Below are positions 1-5,495 of a DNA stretch of 32,413 bases, piece by piece (position 1 is the first letter of the stretch; each line of letters starts with the position of its first letter). The stretch covers positions 1-32,413 of IMG/VR virus record IMGVR_UViG_3300042556_001279. One strand, given 5' to 3'. A program made the translations under genes and the position numbers. Source of the stretch: a virus. A model generated the notes under the pieces. It was given only the letters and a program-made list of their open reading frames with translations, searched no databases and was not told the DNA's origin.

Positions 1-343
1 GGTCGACGGCTTCCGCTGTGTATTCGCCCAACGCAAACGCGAACGACACGCATGTGCCCGCAGAGCCCTGGTCCCACGACCGCCACGGCGTGCCGTACTT
101 CCGCTGGTGAGCAATGTCGACCGCACGGTAGAGGAACGTGTCGCGGCCGGTCGCGTTCTTCATCGCGTCGGCACCAGCCTCTGCGAAGGTGGGCTGGGCC
201 AGCTCGCCGAGGAAAAGACGGACACCCTCGGGATTCGGCTGGTAGCCAAAGCCGCTATCGACGCGCTTCAGTAGGCGATGCGTGTAGTGGTCAATGATGG
301 CTCCAGCAATCGCCGCGAACACGACGAATGCAATGGCTGACAT
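1..343 (-). CDS. Membrane-anchored papain-like protein (C-terminus cut by window edge)
   Basis: The reading frame starts at ATG 343-341 and runs off the left edge, so only about 114 residues are seen. Residues 3-17 (AIAFVVFAAIAGAII) form an N-terminal hydrophobic segment. Near the edge the sequence WDQGSAGTCVSFAFALGEYT resembles the oxyanion Gln/catalytic Cys block of papain-fold peptidases (QGxxGSCWAFA). The His and Asn of a catalytic triad would lie outside the window, so activity cannot be judged. It is the last visible gene of a series of small membrane proteins. It could be a virion or lysis protein, or a host-interaction peptidase. The papain-like reading is moderate; the gene itself is likely real. 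Confidence 0.6.
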   Translation of the reverse strand, partial: MSAIAFVVFAAIAGAIIDHYTHRLLKRVDSGFGYQPNPEGVRLFLGELAQPTFAEAGADAMKNATGRDTFLYRAVDIAHQRKYGTPWRSWDQGSAGTCVSFAFALGEYTAEAVD

Positions 344-366
344 CGTCCAGACGCTGCGTCGATGGC

Positions 367-612
367 TCAATCGTCAGCCTCCCCGAGATTGCGGAGGCGT
401 GGCAGCACTCGTGGCAGCACGGGGCCAGGGCCACGGTCATCGCTGCAGTGACACGACGCATCCTGCTCGCGAATCTGGACAAGCTCCGCGTGGATGAGAT
501 GCAGGTAGACCGGGCACGCGATGGCAGACGCGGCCACGACGAGCACGGCAATGCAGCAGCACAGCATCAGAGCGTTGTCGACGACCTCCAACACATGATC
601 GAGCAGCGTCAT
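367..612 (-). CDS. Small membrane protein
   Basis: An 81-residue protein whose ATG (612-610) overlaps the TGA of the preceding gene as ATGA, which fixes the start. Residues about 13-36 (ALMLCCCIAVLVVAASAIAC) form one strongly hydrophobic helix with a cluster of cysteines. The tail is soluble, with two more Cys and an Arg/Pro-rich end. I recognise no family. It sits in a run of four or five coupled small genes, each with a hydrophobic stretch, between a HTH gene and the papain-like gene, so a membrane-associated function such as lysis or superinfection control is possible but unproven. Confidence 0.6.
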   Translation of the reverse strand: MTLLDHVLEVVDNALMLCCCIAVLVVAASAIACPVYLHLIHAELVQIREQDASCHCSDDRGPGPVLPRVLPRLRNLGEADD

Positions 613-1064
613 CGGACGGCCTCCTCGGCGGCATCGGCAAGCGTGCGGTACGCGGCGACCCACTTGGCACGAGTCGTCGTGTCGAGCGGCCCGCCAGATG
701 TGCCGGCCACCTCATCGAGATACCGGCCGGCAGCGGCGGTAGCGTGAGGCTGCTCGCGGGTCAGCGTCCGCGGCAGGAATCGCCCCTCGGCGGCAGCAAC
801 GCGAACGTCCTCCAGCTGCACGCCCGTCGTGATTCGTGGCGTGGACTTCAGGCCGTCGGCTTGCAAGGCGTCGGCGATGCCGCGGCACAGCCCGGCGAAG
901 GCGGCAGCGTCATCGGCCGCCGCCGGCCCGACGAACTTGCCCCGCAGCGAAAGGCCGGGCTCGGGGCGAACGTCCTCGCCGGGACGCTGTGCGAACTCGA
1001 CAACGGCAGCCAGTGCCGCGACGGCAAGCAGAGCGGCGAACACGATTCCCTTCTCTCGGCTCAT
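609..1064 (-). CDS. Signal-anchored hypothetical protein
   Basis: A 151-residue protein with an N-terminal signal or anchor (residues 7-24, IVFAALLAVAALAAVVEF), preceded by MSREKG. The rest is an alanine-rich, probably helical, exported domain. There is no clear signal-peptidase motif, so it may stay membrane-anchored. The start overlaps the stop of the preceding gene (ATGA at 1064-1061) and its own stop overlaps the next start, so it is translated as part of a coupled chain. I recognise no family. Confidence 0.65.
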   Translation of the reverse strand: MSREKGIVFAALLAVAALAAVVEFAQRPGEDVRPEPGLSLRGKFVGPAAADDAAAFAGLCRGIADALQADGLKSTPRITTGVQLEDVRVAAAEGRFLPRTLTREQPHATAAAGRYLDEVAGTSGGPLDTTTRAKWVAAYRTLADAAEEAVR

Positions 1065-1330
1065 CGCTTGGCGCTCCCGTGGAGCAGCTCCAGCCAGAGA
1101 CGGTCGACCGCGGCACCGCTCTCCTCGTCGAGCGGGCCACCAGCGGACAGCCGGTCACGCACGGCCAGCAGGCTGTCGATCGCAGCCCTGGCATCCGGCG
1201 TGGCTGGTGCCGCAGGCGGCGGCACGCGGAACAGGTCAGACGGCAGCGGCATCGCCTGTGATGGCGTCGCCTTGCCGGTCGGCCACATGAGCCAGGCCAC
1301 GGCAGCGGCGACGATGAGCAAGGTCATCAT
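1061..1330 (-). CDS. Small membrane-anchored protein
   Basis: An 89-residue protein starting MMTLLIVAAAVAWLMWPTGK, a short N-terminal hydrophobic segment. A Pro/Ala-rich linker follows, then an amphipathic helical region (DARAAIDSLLAVRDRL). The first ATG (1330-1328) overlaps the TGA of the upstream gene (1329-1327), and its own stop overlaps the next ATG. The open frame extends further upstream, but the coupled ATG is the natural start. Its size and topology (short hydrophobic N-terminus, soluble C-terminus) would fit a spanin- or anchor-like protein. That is only an analogy; no family is recognised. Confidence 0.6.
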   Translation of the reverse strand: MMTLLIVAAAVAWLMWPTGKATPSQAMPLPSDLFRVPPPAAPATPDARAAIDSLLAVRDRLSAGGPLDEESGAAVDRLWLELLHGSAKR

Positions 1331-1686
1331 GCGGGGTCTCTCCTCGTGATTGCGAGCAGGGCTTCGATCGCACCGGCGGCGAGCGACAGGATCAGCACGC
1401 GAGTCGCCGGCCGAATAAGCAGCCACGCCGGCCAGACGGTCAGCGGGACGCACTTGTCAGCGAACGTGTCGAACAGGGCGGCGGCGGCCGTCAGCACGAC
1501 CGCCTTCTTCTCTGGACCCGACAACGTCGTCACGGCGTCGAGCCCGGCGACGAGCAGGTGCAGCAACTGCACGAGCAGCCGGCCGAACTCGGCCCATGTC
1601 AGGCCGTCCGCAGCTTGCTCGCGGGCAGCCGCCAGGAACGCATTGGCCTTGGCGGCGACTGTCTGGAGGTTGTCGGCGGCGTCCAC
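1327..1686 (-). CDS. Hypothetical membrane protein, holin-like possibility
   Basis: About 119 residues if it starts at GTG 1686-1684, four bases past the TGA of the preceding gene (1693-1691). The open frame reaches 1776, but that upstream part is Arg/Cys-rich and overlaps the neighbour. The protein has amphipathic helices (GLTWAEFGRLLVQLLHLLVAG), the segment SGPEKKAVVLTAAAALFDTF, then a C-terminal hydrophobic segment (ATRVLILSLAAGAIEALLAI). A helix followed by PEKK and a membrane segment loosely recalls LLH-type holins. The assignment is weak; the start is uncertain. Confidence 0.5.
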   Translation of the reverse strand: MDAADNLQTVAAKANAFLAAAREQAADGLTWAEFGRLLVQLLHLLVAGLDAVTTLSGPEKKAVVLTAAAALFDTFADKCVPLTVWPAWLLIRPATRVLILSLAAGAIEALLAITRRDPA

Positions 1687-1690
1687 GGCG

Positions 1691-1978
1691 TCATCCAGAG
1701 GGCGGCGAATCGTCCTCCGTCGATTCTGCCGCCTGCCCCCCGTCCCCTTGCAGGGGCATCGGGAACACGACGGCATCGCTGATGTGCTGGTAGCACGCCT
1801 GCCAGCAGTCGTCCGCCTCGTCGTGGGCGTCGCGCCGCTCCAGCAGGAACGGCTGCGTGAAGACCTCCTCCCGGCCCGACAGGAGCTTCGCCGTGGCGTC
1901 CGTCATCGTCAGGTACACGTACCGACGCCCGTACTCGATGACGATCCGCCGCTCGATGTAGTCGTGCTCGCGACTCAT
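1691..1978 (-). CDS. Hypothetical protein
   Basis: A 95-residue protein starting at the ATG (1978-1976) that overlaps the TGA of the upstream HTH gene as ATGA. The N-terminal half is charged and beta-rich (IERRIVIEYGRRYVYLTMTD). The middle holds a Cys pair (DCWQACYQH) and the end is an acidic, disordered tail. It has no membrane segment, unlike the four genes downstream. I recognise no family. The coupling at both ends argues that it is a genuine gene. Confidence 0.6.
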   Translation of the reverse strand: MSREHDYIERRIVIEYGRRYVYLTMTDATAKLLSGREEVFTQPFLLERRDAHDEADDCWQACYQHISDAVVFPMPLQGDGGQAAESTEDDSPPSG

Positions 1979-2337
1979 TCTTCCACCGGGAGCTCGTCGA
2001 ACGCTTGGCGAGCCTCGTCGGTCATTTCGATTCTCTTGAGCGTCACCGGCCGAGGCTTGATGACCGACCGCTCCTGCCTGGTGCGATCATCCCATCGCGA
2101 TTGCACTTCCTTGCAGCGTTGTTCAATTTCGGACGGCGTCGGGTCGCGAGTCTCGCCGCGGGCGGGCTTGTACCGCAGCCTGCGATTGTTCCGCAGCGGC
2201 AGATCCCACAGGTCACGCAGGCGAATGACCTGATCCTTGGAGATCGTGTAGCGGACGCAGAGCGCAGCGATCGGCATGTGCGAATCCCAATCCGCGCGAA
2301 AAGACAGCACGTTGATCGTCGCCGTCAATCCAGCCAC
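1975..2337 (-). CDS. HTH DNA-binding protein with DPTPxxIE tail
   Basis: A 120-residue protein with a helix-turn-helix-like region at about residues 16-50 (DWDSHMPIAALCVRYTISKD), a basic stretch (NNRRLRYKPARG), then DPTPSEIEQRCKEV. The same order (HTH, NRR, DPTPxxIE) occurs in the protein at 5240-5494. The homology begins before the internal ATG at 2277, which supports the earlier ATG at 2337. That ATG lies inside the end of the upstream gene, with GAGG about 10 bases before it. It is a probable transcriptional regulator or DNA-binding accessory protein; the target is unknown. Confidence 0.65.
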   Translation of the reverse strand: MAGLTATINVLSFRADWDSHMPIAALCVRYTISKDQVIRLRDLWDLPLRNNRRLRYKPARGETRDPTPSEIEQRCKEVQSRWDDRTRQERSVIKPRPVTLKRIEMTDEARQAFDELPVEE

Positions 2338-3194
2338 GACATCACCGTCCTCATCGCCGGATCGAGGTAGAGCGACTTGCCTGTCTTCGCCGCGATGGAC
2401 GCATGGAACGGAACGTGCTCGCAGTCGCTGCCGTCATAGGTGCCAGACAGATACGCGCCGGTCTCGTAGATCGTCATCCCGCCGAACGCAGATGCCACCG
2501 GAACGACAGGCGATCCCACGGGGGGCAGCCACGAGTGTTTCCAGCCGCCGATGCCAGCCGTGTAGTCGTCGAAGCTTGAGTTGAGCCGCAGCGCCCAGCA
2601 GTCGTACTGCAGCCACGTTCTCTCCCGCTTCGTTTCGCCAGACGGGGTCATCACCATCTGGAAGTGCCGCATCAGCGACACGCTCGCCATACCGTAGGCG
2701 TGCGGATTGGCAGCCAGCGCCCCCACGCCGTGCAGGAATCCTGCGTGGCTCCAGCCGCCCCACATATCGAAGTCGATCGCCACGACCAAGCTGGCATTCG
2801 ACGCGGACTCCCTCACCCACTCCTGACACGCCGTGCGGTATTCCGCGAGCGCCTGCGTCCGCGGCCCAGCCCATTCGGCTCCGTAGTGTTTCCGGCCGAG
2901 CGTCTGGTCGATGTAGGACGCCTGCGGGTACTCCTCGCAAAACTCTTTGAGCACCCGCGGCGTCTCGTCGGTGTTGTCGTTCGTGCGAATGTGCAGCCTC
3001 CACGAGCGGACGCCGTCGCACAGCTGCACCAGGCGAGCGAGATTGCCCGCCAGCCACTTGTCGCAGTTGCGGGCAAGACCGACGAATGCCACGTCGGCAT
3101 CACGCCAGGCGTCGACACCTCGCTCGTAATTCGCTCGGAAGTCCTCAACGAACACGTCCAGCGGGTACAGCAGGTGATCCGGTGGAGATTCCAT
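2325..3194 (-). CDS. Glycosyltransferase-like protein (GT-A type)
   Basis: A 289-residue protein starting at ATG 3194 with GAGG about 8 bases upstream (a GTG lies one codon earlier). Residues about 35-75 (VAFVGLARNCDKWLAGNLAR) look like the N-terminal nucleotide-sugar-binding start of a GT-A fold. Residues 138-146 (VAIDFDMWGG) carry a DxD motif typical of metal-dependent glycosyltransferases. It resembles GT2 or CAP59-like (GT69) mannosyltransferases more than phage DNA glucosyltransferases. It begins directly after the radical SAM gene, so the two are almost certainly co-expressed. A role in modifying a virion protein, host surface sugar or other acceptor is inferred. Family call moderate; substrate unknown. 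Confidence 0.6.
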   Translation of the reverse strand: MESPPDHLLYPLDVFVEDFRANYERGVDAWRDADVAFVGLARNCDKWLAGNLARLVQLCDGVRSWRLHIRTNDNTDETPRVLKEFCEEYPQASYIDQTLGRKHYGAEWAGPRTQALAEYRTACQEWVRESASNASLVVAIDFDMWGGWSHAGFLHGVGALAANPHAYGMASVSLMRHFQMVMTPSGETKRERTWLQYDCWALRLNSSFDDYTAGIGGWKHSWLPPVGSPVVPVASAFGGMTIYETGAYLSGTYDGSDCEHVPFHASIAAKTGKSLYLDPAMRTVMSWLD

Positions 3195-3197
3195 CAC

Positions 3198-4046
3198 TCA
3201 GCCCTCGTGCTTCACGTGGTCACAGCAGGCAAAGCAGACAGCGTCGCACCACTGGACGTGACGCTCCAATTCGTCCAGTCGCACGCCGCCGTCGACTTTG
3301 CAGATTGGCTCGATGTCCTGATACGCAAACGTCACGCACTGATACAGCGAGCCGTCCGCTCCGACTGCCATGAGCTTGTCGTGCCGATTGCAGAGCTTTC
3401 CCTGCGGCGGCGGTCCAGCGAGGTAGACGTCGCCCGGCCCGAGGATCTCCTCAGCCGCCGCCTTGAGGTGCGACACGTCCGCCGGGCCATGCGTGTCGAG
3501 GTGCCAGTTGATTCCCGCCAGCGGCAGCGAGCGGAGGTACGCGAGCGTCTCGGCGAGATTCTCAATCGTCGAGGCGGCAATCACGACCGTGGCCCGAGCA
3601 GGACGGCCGCACTCCGCGAGCATACGGATGCTGCGGCTGTACGAGTCCTCCATGCCGCTGCACGGATGCCACGACGCAGTCCAGGCAACGCATCGCTCGA
3701 GGGCACCCGTGGCGATGAGCCGCTGAATCGCCGTGCTCATCAGCGTGTTGCTCGTGATCGCCCAGCGGTGCGGAATCGCCGCGAGGATCTCGGGCAGGTC
3801 AAGACGCATCAGCGCCTCGCCGCCGCTGATCTCCAGGTGCCCGCCCATCGCGTCGTAGTTGACGGTGAAGAACGCGACGAGGTCCGCAGCCGGGGCACGC
3901 TCGTCGGACGAGGTTGGCTTGTTGTCAAAGATCAGGCGGTTCGTTTGCTTGTCGAGTGAGTATGGACAGTACGGGCATTTTCGGCCGTAGCTCTGACCTG
4001 GCGAGTAGGACTGACAATTCCACGATGGGAACCAGACGAGCTTCAC
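3198..4046 (-). CDS. Radical SAM enzyme, SPASM-like, with atypical CX12CX2C motif
   Basis: A 282-residue protein starting at GTG 4046-4044, which overlaps the TGA of the RusA gene as GTGA. The upstream open frame is antisense-like low-complexity sequence and was excluded. Cys11, Cys24 and Cys27 (WNC...KCPYCPY) would bind the 4Fe-4S cluster. The first gap is 12 residues, against 3 in canonical CX3CX2C enzymes. The SGGE motif (residues 74-77) fits the SAM-binding GGE. The C-terminus has further cysteines (about 219, 237, 249, 267, 271, 274, 275), including GADGSLYQC, as in SPASM/twitch auxiliary-cluster domains. The adjacent glycosyltransferase-like gene suggests a shared modification pathway. 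Substrate unknown. Confidence 0.8.
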   Translation of the reverse strand: MKLVWFPSWNCQSYSPGQSYGRKCPYCPYSLDKQTNRLIFDNKPTSSDERAPAADLVAFFTVNYDAMGGHLEISGGEALMRLDLPEILAAIPHRWAITSNTLMSTAIQRLIATGALERCVAWTASWHPCSGMEDSYSRSIRMLAECGRPARATVVIAASTIENLAETLAYLRSLPLAGINWHLDTHGPADVSHLKAAAEEILGPGDVYLAGPPPQGKLCNRHDKLMAVGADGSLYQCVTFAYQDIEPICKVDGGVRLDELERHVQWCDAVCFACCDHVKHEG

Positions 4047-4444
4047 TGGATTCTCACGGTGGTCCGTGCCTCCTGTCCGTATGACTTCTCCACCACCAGC
4101 CGCCGCACAAGCGTGTCGTCCCCCATGACGTCCTGCAGTGCGTCTAGGACAGCCTTGCCCACGTTGTCGACGTCTGGCCGTGGCAGCTGCGGTGCTGTTG
4201 GCTTCACGCCCTTCTTCGTCATGTGTGATTTCGGTCGTGCGAACACGGCATCCACGATGACTTCCACAGGCTCGCCCGTTTGCTCGAGCCCAGCCTTGGC
4301 GGCCTCCTCGGCAATCGCTGCACGGTAGGCGTGGACGGGGTGTTTGCTTGGCACGTATGCCCGAGCGAACCCGCCCCGCGTCGAGACTCGTGGCCTCGGC
4401 TGCGGGACGGGCTCGCCGGCGACTGTGAAGGTCACAGGACGCAT
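4043..4444 (-). CDS. rusA: RusA-family Holliday junction resolvase
   Basis: A 133-residue protein, close to the roughly 120 residues usual for RusA endonucleases, which resolve branched DNA during phage recombination and packaging. Residues 3-20 (PVTFTVAGEPVPQPRPRV) match the family's N-terminal strand and PxPRPR block. Residues 90-112 carry the catalytic signature PDVDNVGKAVLDAL followed by GDD, with the metal-binding aspartates and the Lys present. The start at ATG 4444 is one base after the stop of the upstream gene. It overlaps the radical SAM gene at its end. RusA fits with the RecT recombinase encoded upstream in the same operon direction. Confidence 0.88.
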   Translation of the reverse strand: MRPVTFTVAGEPVPQPRPRVSTRGGFARAYVPSKHPVHAYRAAIAEEAAKAGLEQTGEPVEVIVDAVFARPKSHMTKKGVKPTAPQLPRPDVDNVGKAVLDALQDVMGDDTLVRRLVVEKSYGQEARTTVRIQ

Positions 4445-4446
4445 GG

Positions 4447-4830
4447 TCACTCGTACCGCACGACCGCGATCCAGCCGCGACGCGCCGGGCACCAGGCGGT
4501 GCCGATCTCACGGACGCGACGCTGGCCCCAGAAACACGCAGAGCGGCACGCATGGTCGGGCGACGAGGTCGAGAACCCCAAGCCCTCGTAGCCGCTTCCA
4601 CGCCGTCCGCAGTGGACGAACGTGTTGGTGCTCGCCAAGTGGTCGGCGTGCGACTGAGCCGACACGACGGTCACGCTACGCGGCGTGGTGACGATGACGC
4701 TGGCAGGTGCGTCACTGTGGACAACGACACGCTGGGGACGCAGCAGGCTGCATCGTCCATTGATGCAGACGGTGTCCGCGTGAGCCGCCGAGCAGAGCAG
4801 GGCGGCGAGAGCAAGAAGTGCGAAACGCAT
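4447..4830 (-). CDS. Secreted Cys-rich protein
   Basis: A 127-residue protein with a clear signal peptide: MRFALLALAALLCSAAHA, with cleavage likely after AHA. The mature part has about six Cys (VCINGRCSLL, VHCGRRGSGYEG, HACRSACFWG, AWCPARRGW), so disulphides outside the cytoplasm are likely. The end, GWIAVVRYE, and ACFWGQR recall small exported proteins seen in planctomycete genomes. That is from memory and not verified. ATG 4830 has a strong GGAGG six bases upstream, partly inside a stable stem-loop. No function can be assigned; an envelope or superinfection role is possible. Confidence 0.7.
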   Translation of the reverse strand: MRFALLALAALLCSAAHADTVCINGRCSLLRPQRVVVHSDAPASVIVTTPRSVTVVSAQSHADHLASTNTFVHCGRRGSGYEGLGFSTSSPDHACRSACFWGQRRVREIGTAWCPARRGWIAVVRYE

Positions 4831-4839
4831 GGCAATCCT

Positions 4840-4881
4840 CCGTGAGCCAGGCCGCACTGCGCGGCCTCATGCGACTCACGG
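4840..4881 (-). promoter_or_regulatory. Nested stem-loop next to the RBS of the secreted protein
   Basis: Two perfect 7-bp stems are nested: an outer CCGTGAG (4840-4846) with CTCACGG (4875-4881), and an inner AGGCCGC (4849-4855) with GCGGCCT (4861-4867), with a 5-base loop. On the minus-strand RNA the 3' arm of the outer stem runs into the GGAGG (4841-4837) of the gene starting at 4830. It occupies most of the 62-bp gap between genes. It could limit translation of the secreted protein or act as an attenuator. No U-run follows, so a simple terminator is less likely. Confidence 0.5.
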
Positions 4882-4892
4882 TAAATGCCGCG

Positions 4893-5243
4893 TCAAGCGA
4901 GACGGGCAAGCAGCTTGCGGAGCGTGGCGGCAGTCTCGTCGTCTGGCACATACGCAGTTCGCAGCCGCGCCTCGGCGCGATGGATCGCCTCCCGCTCCTC
5001 GTCGGTGAGCGTCGGCTTTGACTCGGTGCGTGCGGATATACCGTCGGTATATTCCGACACACCAGGGCAAAGCGTGTAAGAAACCTCTGCCCGTGTTTCT
5101 TTCGGAATCGGTTCCTTATCACCTCGCTCGCGGAGCTGGAGCCGCAGCCGCTCAATCTCGGCGGCCGCCTCTTCAAAAAGCTGGCTTGCGACCGGGACAT
5201 GGACGTAACGCAGGCTGCGAATCCGCTCGACAATGTCGCTCAT
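4893..5243 (-). CDS. Phage accessory protein, Eaa/ead-like
   Basis: A 116-residue protein starting MSDIVERIRSLRYVHVPVAS, followed by LFEEAAAEIERLRLQLRERG. This N-terminal pattern (SDIVERLR... LFEEAADEIERLR) is common in small phage early proteins of unknown function. A short coiled coil spans residues about 24-42. The C-terminal region (PTLTDEEREAIHRAEARL) is a separate helical piece. Its start overlaps the TGA of the HTH gene upstream as ATGA. A hyphenated inverted repeat lies within its coding sequence at 5033-5056. Confidence 0.7.
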   Translation of the reverse strand: MSDIVERIRSLRYVHVPVASQLFEEAAAEIERLRLQLRERGDKEPIPKETRAEVSYTLCPGVSEYTDGISARTESKPTLTDEEREAIHRAEARLRTAYVPDDETAATLRKLLARLA

Positions 5244-5494
5244 CCCGTAGCCCTCATCTCTGCCAGGTGCCGCTCCCTGATTTCCGCCTTCATCCGCTCG
5301 ATGTCGTCAGGCGTCGGATCGCTCTCGTAGATTTCCTTCGTCGGCCGCCGCCTGTTGGTCAGGTTGTGCCGCACCTTGAGGTCGTGCACGTAGCTGTGGC
5401 TGCACCCGAGGACGGCGGCGATCTCGGCATAAGACGCGCCGCCGTCCCACAGGTCGTGCAGTTGCTTTGCGCAATACTTGATTGCAACGGGCAT
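5240..5494 (-). CDS. Small HTH DNA-binding protein with DPTPxxIE tail
   Basis: An 84-residue protein with a clear helix-turn-helix (residues about 12-42: LHDLWDGGASYAEIAAVLGC, then SHSYVHDLKVRHNL), a basic NRRRP segment, then DPTPDDIERMKAEIRERH. It is homologous in layout to the protein at 1975-2337. ATG 5494 is preceded by AAAGGA (8 bases upstream). It lies directly after the sliding clamp gene and overlaps the next start. It is probably a transcriptional regulator or an adaptor that binds phage DNA. The combination of HTH and DPTP tail is a hint of a planctomycete host rather than proof. Confidence 0.7.
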   Translation of the reverse strand: MPVAIKYCAKQLHDLWDGGASYAEIAAVLGCSHSYVHDLKVRHNLTNRRRPTKEIYESDPTPDDIERMKAEIRERHLAEMRATG

Positions 5495-5495
5495 C

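Noticed and set aside
52-297. Plus-strand open frame opposite the papain-like gene
   Set aside because: Arg/Ser-rich translation with no domain; the minus-strand frame has a membrane anchor and a conserved-looking motif and continues past the edge.
1346-2233. Long plus-strand open frame of about 295 codons
   Set aside because: Antisense to three coupled minus-strand genes; low-complexity Ser/Arg composition and no ribosome-binding site. Long antisense frames are expected in GC-rich DNA.
2664-3959. Plus-strand frame of about 430 codons
   Set aside because: Opposite the radical SAM and glycosyltransferase-like genes, which have clear motifs. The antisense product is Arg/His/Val-rich and looks like a codon shadow.
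4047-4601. N-terminal extension of the radical SAM frame to position 4601
   Set aside because: The extension is Arg/Ala-rich and overlaps the RusA gene and the gene before it. GTG 4046 overlaps the RusA stop and begins right before the cluster motif.
4712-5233. Minus-strand frame of about 173 codons in the 4.7-5.2 kb region
   Set aside because: Overlaps the signal-peptide gene and the Eaa-like gene, both with better starts and recognisable features.
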